64,000 nt of DNA from assembly GCA_012845835.1 (NCBI GenBank), contig JABAKD010000014.1, positions 1,976,501-2,040,500 of the forward strand, written 5' to 3'. The position numbers and the translations under genes were made by a program. The DNA comes from Undaria pinnatifida. Taxonomy: Eukaryota; Sar; Phaeophyceae; Laminariales; Alariaceae. The notes beneath the pieces are model-generated. The model was not told where the DNA came from. It ran no database searches and saw only the letters and a program-made list of their open reading frames with translations. Positions 1 to 12,169 of the stretch are shown piece after piece (positions within the stretch are counted from its first letter, which is position 1; each line of letters begins with the position of its first letter).

Positions 1-1
1 G

Positions 2-905
2 CGAGTCCCACGGCCGCAGCCGACCCCTTCCACAGCCGCGATATTTGCTCCTTCCTCCTCTTTGGGTTCCACGGTGCCGATCCCCCCCGACTGTGACCGC
101 GCGGAGCCCATTGGGACTCCTATGGTACAACCTCTGTCCACTCCTGGCGACACGCCAACCGCGCCTACAAAGTTAGACGCCTTTGACGACGTTGGTGAAC
201 TGCAGTTCGCTGATTCTATTGCGCGATTTTCGCATGCCGGCTGGGAGCGAGAACACCAGATTGCGCCCCGACGTGCCACAGTGAGGTGCGCTATTACACC
301 ACTATCGGCTGGCCGCCGGCCCAGTCGCCCGGCTTCTTGTCGTGCTACCTTTCGCACAAGCGTTCCTTCCTTTCGGATACCCAGGAGCTGACAAATAAAG
401 GCCGCCTACAGACAAGCGACGACCACTCGTCCGTGACCCGCGGTGGCGTCATGTCGATTATATACAAATCGCATTGGCTGGGACTCTCTGAACTGCCCTG
501 GGAGCGAGAGATGGACCTCCACCTGTCCCTCCCCCAGATTTTGTGTTATTGGGCCGGCACTCCGGACCAGCACCGCCAAACTAACGGCCTCCACCACTGA
601 ATGCGAATCGGGTCGGCACAGCGCGAGCTCTCCCGCAACAACGGGAAACGTTTTATAGCGCCGGGTTACTCTTGTGTTCCACGCGCCGATTGGCTCCGTC
701 GCTTCCACGACACGGTGTTTCCGAAGGGAGCCCACGTTTGATAGAAGAGAGACGATGGGTTGTGGTGACTTGGGAAAATCAGCGCAAGTACGACTGAAGT
801 CGGGGCATATCTGGTCCGATTTTCGGTCGACCCGAGGCTCTTGTGATTGGGAGCTGAGTTCACCATGATACGATGGTTTGGCGAGCTACATTGGTTCCAG
901 ATCAC
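2..905 (+). pseudogene. Decayed retroelement polyprotein tail
   Basis: Two frames chain together. One is open from the window edge to about 290 and contains FDDVGELQFADSIARF. The next runs on to about 905 and reads AQRELSRNNGKRFIAPGY, CVPRADWLRRFHDTVFPKG, then DDGLW and LGKISASTT. From memory, strings of this kind recur at the C-terminus of retroelement polyproteins in stramenopile genomes as a small chromo/Tudor-like reader region. I could not verify this. The copy is dead: it has a frameshift near 286, stops at 598-600, 739-744 and 766-768, and no protease, RT or integrase in view (these would lie left of the window). The function is inferred from resemblance only. It could instead be the tail of an unrelated host gene. 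Confidence 0.45.
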
Positions 906-2520
906 CTTGCTACCTAGACGTTTGCATGTAGAATCCAGCAGCTAGCTATACCTGTCCTTCCTCCACTTTACAATCCATCCAGCCGATTGATTTAGACTTC
1001 GGAACTTCAGCGAAGTCCAATCCTTGAATCTCACAAGCGCGTGAGATCACAGATAACAGGTGATGCGGATGCACACGCATACCAGTGAACAGCAGTGTTC
1101 ATGCACACATGTGAACAGTAGTTTGCCATTAACATTGGTCATGTTTTTTAAACTTTATTTTTTCATCCAGGTGTTTAGAGACTGACCCGTGAGGTACATA
1201 CACAACACCAGGCTAATTTTCCCACGACGCGGCTTTGCCCCATCTCCTTGGAAGGGTTGTTGCCACACCGACGGCTTCGAATTTCAACTCCCCGCTCCGA
1301 CAAAACGTATTACCCAGCCCACATAACTACTCGTCACTGTCCTGCCCCCAATTAAGCCGCGCCCATGAAGCCACGGACATGATCCACCATACCTTTTATG
1401 TCCCACGTCGTCCGCCGCCGTAACACTACCTCGATTGTGTACGAGCTTCTATGGTGCTTCGGTGGTGGTGCCGTAGTGCGCACCGCGGTGAAGAGGCGAC
1501 ACGTTTCCACACATCGAACATATCAGATTAACCCGTAGATTCCACAGTTTGTTGTCACTAATCTGTAGTAATCTCTGCAAGCGCCCACGTGACTGATCTA
1601 AGGAATAAAAATGATATGCACAGACATGTTTCCGCAGCAATGATCGGCGGGGCGTGGTCATATTGTCATGGGTGTTCCCGGGTTTGTATGCCTGTTGTGC
1701 TCTGATGTTCATACTTGGTCATATATATACACGTTTCCATGCGATGGTCTGTAGAATATGCGCGATATTACCAGTACTAAGCTATAATCTCTTCTGGGCT
1801 GGTCGGTACAGTACTACTTGTCTGGCTGGAAATCTATTACACTGTGGCCGATTCCGAAAGACACACCGGCGATCCCATGTTGCTATTGCGTCGTCGATCC
1901 CAGCAGCTCCGGCAGTCCCATCGAACATTGCCGTTTCGAATGCGAGCGTTGTCTTTCTAGCAATCGCACGCACTTTCCTTTGCAACGATTCCGCGAAACA
2001 CCTTCCTGGCGACCCCGCGAGCTACATGTTACGCGTGCGCATACGAGATGTTAAAAGGCCGCATGCGATTTATCAAAATTGAAAGGTTACAGTACGCGTA
2101 CTAGTGGTGTCGTTCCATTCCGTCCGTTGGGCGTTTTGGCAGCTGCTAAAACATGCCGGACTTGGCCCAGCCTGATTTACTCCCGGGCGTGGAGCTCCTG
2201 TGTTAATTCAGGCCACGGGAAGCTATCTTCATGCGTAGACTATGCTAGCATGCTGGCAGCATCCTCAGAGACGATTATGCCGCGTGTGACCAGATCAATC
2301 GCAGCGCCGACGGCGGGGAAAATCATATCAGGGCGCTTGGACACACACGCGCACACGGTCCTGGCCTATTTGTACAGACTACAGACACATCGCTCCACTG
2401 TTTCAGTTCCTCAACCCTATCTACTGGAGAAAAATGTGGCAGGGCAAAATCGTCCATCTGCCCCATTGGACGCTGCTATAGACTTGCACGTAACCTATAT
2501 AAGAGTCACCACGGCAATGT
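906..2520. other. No recognisable gene
   Basis: Moderately AT-rich anonymous sequence. The two longest plus-strand open frames (1654-2082 and 2079-2522, both 140-odd codons) abut at about 2080. Neither shows a domain I recognise, low-complexity bias or a convincing splice context. They also open on non-ATG codons in part, so I do not call genes. Confidence 0.5.
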
Positions 2521-2524
2521 AATT

Positions 2525-2880
2525 GGCTGTCATGGCAATGCCATGGAGATTGATAGCGTAACCGTGGCACCGCCATGGGACACTGCCGCCTGCCGAGTGC
2601 CGCGTTGGCGATATCACGAAGGTCCGTGGCATCGTCATGGCAATGCTATGGCTCGTTCTACGACACTCACCATGGCACTTCCATGGCGAGCACGCCGACA
2701 GGTATACATGGAGTAGCTGCTTCGGTGTAATACCTTAGCATGTTCATCATACTCTCCCATGCATTGGAAGGCTTTAACCACCGCGCCGCTGACTTGACAT
2801 CGCCAATACGAACGGGTGATTGTCAAATCGCACAGACCTCTTGCCTTCCCATGGCAGTACCACGGGACCCCATGGTGTAG
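2525..2880. repeat. Cluster of CCATGGC...CCATGG imperfect palindromes
   Basis: At least five short imperfect inverted repeats of the form CCATGGCAnTnCCATGG occur in about 350 bases: near 2530 (CATGGCAATGCCATGG), 2562, 2626-2650, 2671 (CCATGGCACTTCCATGG) and 2849-2876. The flanking sequence is not repeated, so this is a recurring short motif, not a simple tandem duplication. No gene is assigned. Function unknown. Confidence 0.6.
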
Positions 2881-3019
2881 TCCATGCCCGTTCGACCTCC
2901 AACAGCACTACTATAGACATCCCTGCGCCCCCTCCGTAGCACACTTTTACACTTGACGTCGTCGGCAGGATATTTTTCTTTTTTTTTATCACGTTCATGT
3001 TCCAGGTCAAATCGTATAG

Positions 3020-3475
3020 GAGGGTTTACCCTCACAATACCGCCGTTCTGGACACGTCGTGGTCACAGATGCCATCCCTTCTCCCTAACGGTAAGTGTCT
3101 TCATTTTTGTTGCTCATAAGGTTCAGCATTCAAACTGCTCGTCGACGTGTATCGATTTGTAAAAGAAAACAAAAAATCGAAAACAAATAATCCAACACTC
3201 AACAAGCACCCCCTCTCAGTCTCACCCGAAGCACACCCCCACAGGTCCAGTGGGGTTTATCCTCACAATACCGACGTTCTGGACACGCCGTGGTCGCAGG
3301 TGCCATCCCTTCTCCCTACCGGTACGTGTCTTCATTTTTGTTGCTTGTAGGGTTCAACATTCACACTGCTCGTCGATGTGCATCGATTTGTTAAAAAAAC
3401 GAAAAACTTGTAAAATATAACCTAACACCCAACAAGAACCTCCTTTCAGTCTCACCCGAAACACGCCTGCGACCT
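3020..3475 (-). repeat. Tandem dimer related to the SINE-1 body
   Basis: Two copies of a ~222-base unit lie head to tail (3020-3241 and 3242-3475). Each reads ...TTCTGGACACG.CGTGGTC..., CCATCCCTTCTCCCTA and ACTGCTCGTCGA.GTG in the same order. This order matches the 3' half of the tRNA-derived retroposon called SINE-1 here (full copies at 19643, 22361, 29580 and 35446) read on the minus strand. The tRNA-like head is absent, so these are old headless or related copies. A CAGTCTCACCCGAA block closes each unit. Confidence 0.65.
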
Positions 3476-4444
3476 ATAGACCTGCCGTCCGTCGCCTACC
3501 TTCGAAAGTTGCTCTCCGCGATAGCTTACTTGGCCGCTGATAGTCGATCAACAAATATGGCGAGCACAGCATTTCTCGCCTACAGAGGCCGTTAGCTTCG
3601 GCGACGGCGTCGATCTCGCGCACACATCACACAATGTCTTAGACGTTGTTAAGAATTACTAACACTGCCGTTTAGTAACTAGCTGCATGCCAGAGTTTGA
3701 CAGATACAGTATTGCTGTACTTCCTGCAAGCCAACCGAAATATCCATTATGCATGGTAGTAGTCTGGTAGTATGGTGGCCCCTCTATACCACGGTGCCGG
3801 CACTAGATGTAGATGTACCAGCCGGAAATATCGGCACTCTATCTGTAACCGGCACTAGACTGTAGCGCGCACTTCCACCACCGGCTGATCGTTTCCATCT
3901 GTTCCAAGCGATCACCACGAAGTATAGCGAGCAACCGGCACTATAGAGGGCGGACTCCACTTCTATTGTACTATGAGTTTGGCACCACACTCGCACGTGG
4001 CGATTCATCCTCGAGAAGCGACGCTTTCCAAGGGCTGACCTGGTCGGCTGGTAGTGGTGGTGTGCTGCAGAACGCGCAAGGAAACACCCCGCCCCCTGGA
4101 CTGAAATTCCAACTCAACCTTCTTCAAACCAAACGGTAGGCAAACAAGCGAAGATGGCGGCTTTTTGGAAACATCTCGAAAAACGATCTTGAAAAGACCT
4201 CGACGATGATCTGCGGGCTGAATATACGTTGACCCATCGTTCGGCGTTTTCCTCTCTCAGTCGTCAAGAGAATCAGGTCGGAAACCCGTCCAAGAGTGAT
4301 TTATATTTTCTGTGGTAGGCCGTGCGGTAATCAGGCCGTGTGCAGTGCGTCAGGACTAGCTCATTCCTCAACTCTTGGCCTCTTCCCCTCTTCGTGCCCA
4401 TCAAAACGTGTTTCCTTTCTTTTAGCATCACGTTTACTATCCAG
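3476..4444. other. No gene seen
   Basis: Non-repetitive at my reading level, with no domain-bearing frame on either strand. The phrases ACCGGCACTA and ATACCACGGTGCCGGCACTAGA recur between 3788 and 3950, which suggests a small internal duplication. Confidence 0.4.
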
Positions 4445-4600
4445 CTTAAATAGCAGGAGGTGTCACCCTTGCCGCCGACCTCCTGGACAAATCCGTAGTC
4501 ACAGGTGCCACCCCTTCTTCCTCCGGGTGCCTGCCTTCACTTTGCCGAGCATAGCGTTCGGCATTCCCACTGACCGTAGAACTACACGAAGTGTTTAGTA
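4445..4600 (-). repeat. Diverged SINE-1 body fragment
   Basis: On the minus strand this keeps the order of the SINE-1 3' body. On the plus strand it reads CTCCTGGACAAATCCGTAG, then CACAGGTGCCACCCCTTCTT, GCCTGCCTTCACTTTG and CGAGCATAGCGTTCGGCATT. It is more diverged than the copies at 19.6, 22.4, 29.6 and 35.4 kb and lacks the tRNA-like head. Confidence 0.55.
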
Positions 4601-4969
4601 CACCTGAGTCTGTTCACGTGAAAATTTACAACGTACCATAGATATATACCAGGTACGATGAGTTTCCGGCCTCGGCCGACTTTCCGACTCTAATCTATTC
4701 GACCAAAACCCAGGGATACACCCCGCGCGGAACGGGACGGGACCGTCCCGTCCGCCGCAGGCCGAATTTTGCGTAGGTCTTCTCGATGGACGGTATGGGA
4801 AACGGTTCTCGTTTGTTTATCGCGGGATGGGATTGCTGACGGGAAGGTGGGAAGTCATTGGGTTGATGGGATGGGATGGGAGCACACGGTTGGGAAACGG
4901 GTCGTGAACAGGTGGGGAAATCGGTCGGTAACATTGTCAGGAATTCGGTCGGGGACATAGTTTCGGGAG

Positions 4970-5420
4970 AATCACAGCTGACCTATTTTATAGAACTGTT
5001 TTAAGTACGTCGGCTGGGAGTTCGACGAATTTAAGGGTCGGCTCCCTTATTTGCAAGTTGTGTGATACACCGGCCGCCCGTTTCCATAAATGTGTTACTC
5101 TTTGAAGATATCGTATGACTGACTGAATGTTGCTAGGGTCAATAGCAATAACAAATCCTTATCAATAGCAATAAAGGTACCCACGAGATACGTACAACAT
5201 CCCAAGGTGGTAAGATATTATGGTTCATTTAATATATGCCAGTGTTAATATAATGGCAATATATTAGGGAGTATATTACCCTCCTGCCCCCACGGCGATA
5301 ACGCCTGGTTGGCAAACTTGGCCGGTGTATCAAGCAGCTTGCAAAGATGAATACCGAGCCTAAAGGTGTCGCACTCACAGCTGACCACGTTGTTGTTAGA
5401 ATAACTGTTTCAAGTATTAC
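4970..5420. repeat. Inverted pair of the family-R core module
   Basis: At 4970-5085 the sequence runs CAGCTGACCTATTTTATAGA, GTTCGACGAATTTAAGG, GCAAGTTGTGTGATAC. At 5318-5420 the same motifs appear inverted: GTATCAAGCAGCTTGCAAAG, GTCGCACTCACAGCTGACCA. The pair therefore forms an imperfect inverted repeat with about 230 bases between the arms. The core (CTTTGCAAGCTG..GTGATAC plus CAGCTGTGAG.TCGA) recurs more than twenty times in the window. These copies are old. Confidence 0.5.
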
Positions 5421-7930
5421 GGGGGAACCTAGTAAATAGGACCTACGGTGGACACAAAAACCTATATATTCATCTATTTTCACCAACAATATTTGGTTCT
5501 ACTTACTATCGACCTCCGTAATAGTGAGATGGGTATCATATTCTGCGCCTGACGTTAAAAAAAAAAGAGAGATACGAAAAGTATAGTTTAAAGTGTGAAG
5601 TTCATATATGATAGATGGAAACGAAACCGTGAACGAACGTGAATAGATGCACATAACTGCTGGCCCGTAAAAGTAATTTTGACGGTCACGTAGTGGTACT
5701 GCTCTCCATGGTTCACACATCTCTATCCTTCAGGAGCTCATTGAAGGGGTTACGATTGTCGCAGGACGTGGTATTATTTTAGATTCAGCACTTTCAGCGA
5801 AAGAAGCGGCAAGTTCGAAATTGCCCTCCGGGGCGTTCAGTTTGGGCGAACGTATGAAATGAATTAGAAAGACAAACAGACGTACACAGCCATGCATAGT
5901 TTGTATAGCGAAAAGACCCGCCAAATTCCAGAATGGGGTTCGACGACCTTCTCGTTTATTCATCTATATGTTTCCGTCTCATTTATTATGTTCGCCCTTC
6001 ATCCTCCCCTCCGTTGTAGTCTTAACTGAGAACCGGAGACATCCAGCACTTTTGATCAGTCCCCCCCACATACACTACGGTACACGCGATCATTTGCGTC
6101 GACAACTCATCATAAAGTATCCCAGAAAGACGAGAAAAGGCTCGCGTACAAAAGAAACCTGAGAAGAAGTGGCAGACCGCTCAACACCCACGACGGCCCA
6201 ACCTCGTTTAACTCGCAAGAAACGTCGCCTGCCTTGGTTTCTCCCCCCCGTCATGACACGCCGTGTGCGTTCTATCCATTATTTAAACGCACGAGGTAAA
6301 TCGCGGAGAAGCTTGGCATTGTCAGTCTACCAGCTCGGGAAGTAAGCGAAGAGTAAACGACGTTGACAGCCTTAACACAACGGATGCAGGGGAATATCCT
6401 GTCTTCGGAGGTTAAGACCACAATGTTGGCGGAATTGCGAACCCGATAGGTAGCCCAACATGGAGGCAGCCGTGCGTGTTGACATTTCTGCACAAATCAA
6501 AGACGCCCCGGTCCAGCGTCTGGCCTTAGCTATCGTGACGAGGGCAGAACTGCACACGCTTGACGCCCACAACCTTGCCATATCACGAGTGAAAAGGGTA
6601 TACGGGAAACCCAATGAATATTCCGTCCTTCAAGCTAGAACCTTTCAACGTGTAAGGCAGGATGGTTGTAGCCATATTTTTGGCCCCATTCGATAAACCA
6701 GCCTACACGTCCAAAGTTCTAGTTAACATGACGCATGCTCTCACTTTCAAATTTATAATGTGAGGTGTGTTGAACTTTAGGTGGCGGTGTGTAGCGTGTG
6801 TCAGCACATAGCTGGTATACGCTTGCGTAGGCTCGCTTGCGGATGACCCGATCAAGACACAGCCTGAAAGGTTTAGAGGCTAACGCAGACTCACGGTTAA
6901 GTGTGCCTGTAGAAGAGCTTCAAGGAAGAATAGAAAAAAAGTTCGTTGGTCGGCGACCCCAAGCCGATAGGTTGATTGATGATTAATTTTCTCAGCAGAT
7001 GAGAGTTGGTGGCGAGCAAAAAGGAGTGATCGAAGTGGATCTGACCATTACCTGATCGAGACGGCACACTGCGTATGCTACGGACAGATATATTCTACGG
7101 GAAGTTGCCTGACCTACCTACAGCAGCGTTTTCTGAGGCTTGCTCGTGGTCTACCGTACCTATCTATGGCAACGTTTCCTGAGGTTTGGTTCTGGGAGCT
7201 TAGCTACGTCAACGTCCCGACAGTAAACTCAAAATCATATTCCATTAATGTTGCTATACGTACCAGGTACGTTATTCCGCCGCATTATTTAATTACACCG
7301 CATTGCTCGTACGTACTACATGTACCAGCTTTTAGATATGATTAACCAGTGGGCGGCTGTGCATCATGTATCCAAGATATTGCTGCTGAGACTTCTGCAT
7401 GGTAAATACCGCATCGATAAACGACATCAAACATACTTATTATAACTGTCTGTTGCACGAACAAGTCGCAATGTATACCAGACGACTTTTAAGTGTTATC
7501 TAGTAACGACATGATGGTTACTGACAAGTAGCATCTCTATTAAGAGGGCACGCCACCGTGTTGAAGAAGAGTAGATAGGTAGTCGGGCATAGCAAAACCA
7601 TCGTGATTTAGAACAGTGCGGCCTTCTAAAGTGTGTGCAACTCGCCAGGGACCCTATCGAGCACAAGTTAGGTGTTTATGGCGTCAAAGTTGTCAATGTA
7701 CAAGGTAACGGCACAATGCCTAGAACAAGAAACAAGGTCGGCCAAAATACTTGGGGGGAAGGCGATGTTATGTGGAGTTCAATCTCTCCACGAACACCAG
7801 GGATGCCGACGAGGCCGTCCGAGGTCGTAATATCCCAGTCAGTGTTACAATAATACCACAATATGCAAGGGCGCACAAAAAAACGAGAATCCGATACCAC
7901 ACCCCCAAAACTTTATTTGGACCTCTCAGG
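5421..7930. other. No gene or clear repeat seen
   Basis: All open frames here are short (under 110 codons) and lack recognisable domains. The palindromic word ACGTACCAGGTACGT at about 7258-7272 is one of many TACCAGGTA/TACCTGGTA occurrences in the window. Confidence 0.4.
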
Positions 7931-7954
7931 GGGGTGGGGGTACGACGGCCTCAC

Positions 7955-8125
7955 CCCCCCCCCCCCCCCCCCCCAAACGCCACCCAATTTCGATCAAGGC
8001 TACGGTAGGGAGGTACCCCCAATTTTCACTTCCGCGTCTAAGCCAAAAAACGGTATACCTCTTAGATCAAGGCTACGGTAGGGGGGTACCCCCAATTTTC
8101 ACTGCCGGGTCTAAGCCACCCGCAC
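7955..8125. repeat. Poly-C run and ~70-base tandem duplication
   Basis: A run of over 20 C follows GCCTCA at about 7953. Then a block beginning GATCAAGGCTACGGTAGG and containing ACCCCCAATTTTCACT and GTCTAAGCCA occurs twice, at about 7992-8045 and 8064-8118. A third diverged occurrence starts CAGGCTACGGTAGGGGGGT at 15239, and its downstream CACTCGCGC(A/G)A phrase also recurs at 8260 and 15291. It is therefore a dispersed family. Confidence 0.6.
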
Positions 8126-9560
8126 GAGTGACTCTGTACTTCACTGACGTAAACACGTTGGGCGGTTTGTTTAGCGCAGCGTAGCCACCCGTCCCATTGT
8201 GGTTTCATATTGAAAAATAAGCCAGCACGAAGGCCTATGACCGCATGGAACAGGGGAGTCACTCGCGCGAACGACCCCGAGCCACTGTGAAAAAAGGCTT
8301 CGAAAACAACATAACATGAACATAAACCTTGTGGGACCGTAGCATTGGACTCTCCTTAACAAAACAACCCTATCACCCAAATTCCTGTATAAACAAACAT
8401 ATACGAAATACAGCCTGGTATATAATTAAGAGGGCACCGTTCAGGCGGTGGGGGGGGGTTGCTGCAATCCACGTAGCCCCTGAGGTCGACGTGGTCACGG
8501 ACTGCGACGCCCTACGTACCGCAGAAGGTACAGAGAAAGAAAGAAAGAGTGGTCATGATGAGAAAATCTCCGTGGTGGGGGGAGGGGGGGCTCTCTTGCC
8601 AACTCCCTTCGACAAGACGGCTTGGTTTACTTGAACGCGTCTGCGGAAAGCGAGCGGAGGGCTCCGAGTTCATTTGCTGCTGCGGGCACAAATTCGGCCA
8701 CGGTTCAAGAACGGACGAGGTCAAGACCAAGACGTGGGTTGTAGAACCCAGTGCCGGGAAAGCTGCACCTCGGAAACATTCCACCTGTCCTCTCGCGCCC
8801 AAGTGGGACTCGCAAAAAAGTATCGTTGCTTTAAGCCTGAAAGCGACGTCGAAGAGCACGTCATCTACACCATGAACCAACGTACCCCTGAAGTGCTTAC
8901 TTTGCAACCCTATAGGGAGCGAGTATAGAAAGGAGGCAGTACCCCATGCAACAACACGTAGAAGGGAGGCATGCCATTTCGTTGGCTCTGAGCAAAACAG
9001 ATGCCAAGACTAACGTGAGATTCAGAGACAGCTTTGACGTAAGCGAGGCAGAAAAGGCGGCGGTGGCGAAAAAAAATACGCAATATTGTCGTTGTGTCTT
9101 GTTGTGTCGTTATTTTCGGCTGTTTCGCTCAAGGTTGCCGTAAACTTGTCGCAGAAGCAAGCAAGAAGCAAGCGCTTGAGAAGCAAGATCTTTGTTATTA
9201 TTTCTGAGGCAACTTGGGGGGGGGTTGTCTCCAAGCATCATACTTCCACAGGCGTCTCCAGCCCATCATAGAGTATTAGTCCTACGTATCTCAGCCTGTT
9301 AGTATGTATTATCTCAACCTATCTATTATTCTACGTCGTAAACACAAGCACACGCAAGCATTTAGCATCGAGAGCAAAAATAAGAGAGGAAAACCCAAGA
9401 AATGCCCTGGAAAAAAACACCTTAACCGGCGCTCCCTGGGGGGGACGCGGGGGGAGAGGAGGGGGCCGGTTGTGTTGTAGTGTGCGGGATGTAAATTTCC
9501 TTGTGCGTCCTTGCAGTATTGGTGCTAAAGACGCAGTCCACTGGTACAACAATCAACAAA
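8126..9560. other. Overlapping anonymous open frames
   Basis: Several overlapping frames are open on both strands between 8329 and 9271, for example 8512-8907 minus and 8549-8875 plus. One plus frame contains FICCCGHKFGHG and another contains KKYRCFKPESDVEEHVIY. This could be a remnant of a coding exon or a mobile element protein, but no family is recognised. The frames shift repeatedly, so I do not call a gene. Confidence 0.3.
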
Positions 9561-9579
9561 TAAATAATCGTAGTAATAA

Positions 9580-9780
9580 TAGTCGAACTCACAGCTGACG
9601 TCCTTCAAATAGTTTTATAAAAAAATGGTTCATTGCGGGCTGAATGTCCACAGTACTGCAGTATAGTTACTACTATTGGGCAGGTTTTGACTCAAGACAA
9701 CTTCTGTCTAACAGCGGGTGACCGGTGTATTACCCAGCTTGCAAAGATGAGTATCGACCGTAAATAGACTAGTCTACGTT
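9580..9780. repeat. Old family-R core modules
   Basis: GTCGAACTCACAGCTGACGT at about 9584 and GTGTATTACCCAGCTTGCAA at about 9726 are two halves of the family-R core, in an order rearranged relative to younger copies. Confidence 0.45.
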
Positions 9781-10115
9781 GTTAGGATATATTTTTATAA
9801 AGCACACCCAGTAGTAGAACTATTGCTAGTAGTACCATTTTTGTTCCCCAGTAATCTCGTCTCTGATTTGGCATCAAAATATAGTGGACAAAAAATAGGA
9901 CCCCTCCCAATAAAAACTCACCCATATAGACTTACTTATCAATATCTTTGTGCTGAAAGCGCTCGGTTCGTGCTTCCCTGGCATCTCCGGGGTCGGACGG
10001 TCCAGCTTATTACTTGCGGAACGGTTCAGCTTTTCTTTGATTTCTTGCTCCACCTGATCTATTTTTGTTACAAATATGTTTCGATTTTTTTGGGGGAAAT
10101 CATTTTTTTTTCCTA

Positions 10116-11200
10116 TGACACCCAGATTCGAACCGCCGAAGAGCAAGATTATAAACGGACAGTCTATCTACTAGAGGACCACCACGTCACGTTAATATCT
10201 ATTTTATTTTTACAAATAAATGTAGTCTACATCGATTTTTTATTGGGATCACTTTTTTTTTCCTGATGACACCCAGACTCGAACCACCGAAGACCAAGCT
10301 TATACGAGGACAGTAGTAGTCTATCTACTAGACCACAGCAAGCAGCGTCACATTGATATCTATTGTATTTTCACAAACAAAATTGATAAAATTGATAAAT
10401 AAATACCAAGTATCGATTTTTCATGAGGAACATTTTTTTTCCTGATGACACCCGGATTCGAACCAGCGAAGGGCAGGATTATAAACGGACAGAGTCTATC
10501 TACTAGACCACAATGTCACAGCCGCAGTGGTATCTACCAGCACTATTTTTTCATGTGCAACTACTACGGTATATTAGCGAAACATAGATGTACCACGCAG
10601 CTTGCAAAGTTGAGTTTCCAACCATTCAATCGTTTGTACTCACATCTGACGTTTTTCAATTTTTATATAAAAATATATATCGATTTTTTCAAGAGGATCA
10701 TTTTTTTCCCCGATGACACCTGGATTCACCAACGAAAACCAGGCTTATAAGCGGACAGTCTATCTACTAGATTACAAAGTCACATTGCTATCTATTTTTT
10801 TTTCAACAAATGAATATTTATTTTTCATGAGGATCATTTTTCTTTTCGATGACACCCGGATTCGAACCAGCGAAGGCCACCAGGATTATAAGCGGACAGT
10901 CTATGTACTAGACCACAATATGTCACAGCAGCAGTGGTGTATCTACCAGTACTATTTTTATACAAATATATATCAATTTTTGTTATGAGGATTCTTTTTT
11001 TTTCATATGACCCCTGGAGTCAACCAACGAAAACAGGCTTATAAGCGGACAAGTCTATCTACTACAAGATCACAAAGTCACATTGATATCTATTGTTTTT
11101 TCTATGAGGATCATTTTTGTTTCCCGATGACACCGGTGTTCGAACCAACGAGAAGACCTTGAGGCATATAGTACATACCCGTACTACTACACCAGGTTTG
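10116..11200 (-). repeat. Array of seven tRNA-like units
   Basis: Read on the minus strand, each unit has a tRNA-like A-box region (GTGGTCTAGTAGATAGAC, whose GTCTA/TAGAC arms form a D-arm-like hairpin), a variable middle with a TTATAA core, a B-box (TGGTTCGAATCCGGGTGTCA in the best copies) and a short A-rich tail leading to TGATCCTCATGAAAAAT. Plus-strand positions are 10116-10190, 10265-10351, 10445-10519, 10713-10784, 10850-10926, 11007-11082 and 11127-11200. B-boxes are damaged in units 4 and 6. The anticodon stem does not fold well in any copy, so these are tRNA-derived retroposon or pseudo-tRNA units, not seven working tRNA genes. The even 140-270 base spacing implies amplification of a tRNA-plus-spacer unit. 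Confidence 0.7.
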
Positions 11201-11269
11201 TACATACCATCAGGTACTACGCTGTAGGATCACAATGCACGCCCTGCTCAGATCAGTCAGGCCATATAT

Positions 11270-11990
11270 ATAGCCCAGCAGCGCAGCGTAGCGCCGCGCG
11301 GAGCCGTACGGTGCGGTGCCGTGCCCTTCGCTGCGGTGCTGTGTCGTGCTGCGCTGTGTGCTTTCTTTCGAACATAGAGCAGTACCGGGTATGTGTGTTG
11401 TTGTGTACTACTTTTCCTCTTTTTATTTTTCTACATGTATTTGATCTTTCACGGCCCCCTGTTTTTTCCCACACGCAAATTACCCGCGTACTGCGGATCA
11501 GAACGTAACACCGGTAACAAAAGCACACAGCACAGCTGAGCACAATGACAGGGCAATTTGTTCTAAGCAGCTCTTCTTGACTGATTCTACGATAGCCCAC
11601 CCCCAAAACCAGCGATTTTATTTAACGAACGTTTCGTGGCTGTTCGACACAAGGAATGATACAATTGAAAACAAAGTGTCCCGTATTTTTTCTTGTGTGC
11701 AAAGGCCTATCGATCGATGACGTCGGGGTGTCGAGGGAAACCGTATTTCAGGAGACACGATCGGGAGCTGGTTTTAAAACCGGCGATTTCTCGTTAAAGA
11801 AAAGGGTGTTGGGGGGGCTACCGTAGAACGACTCTCTTGGCATTATTATCAAAAATGGCTGTTCGTACCAAATTGTGGGCCTCTTCTTTCTGCCCCCTTT
11901 ACATGTTTTTAGTTGCGTTCTTCCTTGCCTTGCGCGAGCGTAGCGGGCAGCGTCAGCCGCCCGCGGAGCGGAGCTCTTGTAGAATATTAC
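11270..11990. other. No gene seen; GC-rich CGGTGC stretch
   Basis: 11280-11365 is a GC-rich degenerate repeat of GCGGTGC/GCCGTGC. The rest is anonymous. Frames on both strands are composition shadows. Confidence 0.4.
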
Positions 11991-11994
11991 AAGT

Positions 11995-12075
11995 ACCAAC
12001 AACGCAGCTTACAAAGATGATTATTGACCTGAAATTCGTCGAACTCACGGCTGACGTCCTTGGAATATATTTTAT
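11995..12075 (+). repeat. Family-R core module, old copy
   Basis: Contains ACGCAGCTTACAAAGATGA and GTCGAACTCACGGCTGACGT, the two hallmark phrases of the family-R core. Confidence 0.55.
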
Positions 12076-12169
12076 GAAAAAGGTGCCCAATAATCGTGTT
12101 GCATTCATCCGTGGTCATATTATTGCTTTCCTCTTCACGAAAATATGGGTGTTCATCAATATCATGGTG

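Noticed and set aside
10116-11200. Seven functional tRNA genes
   Set aside because: The anticodon stem does not pair and acceptor pairing is inconsistent between copies. B-boxes are mutated in two units.
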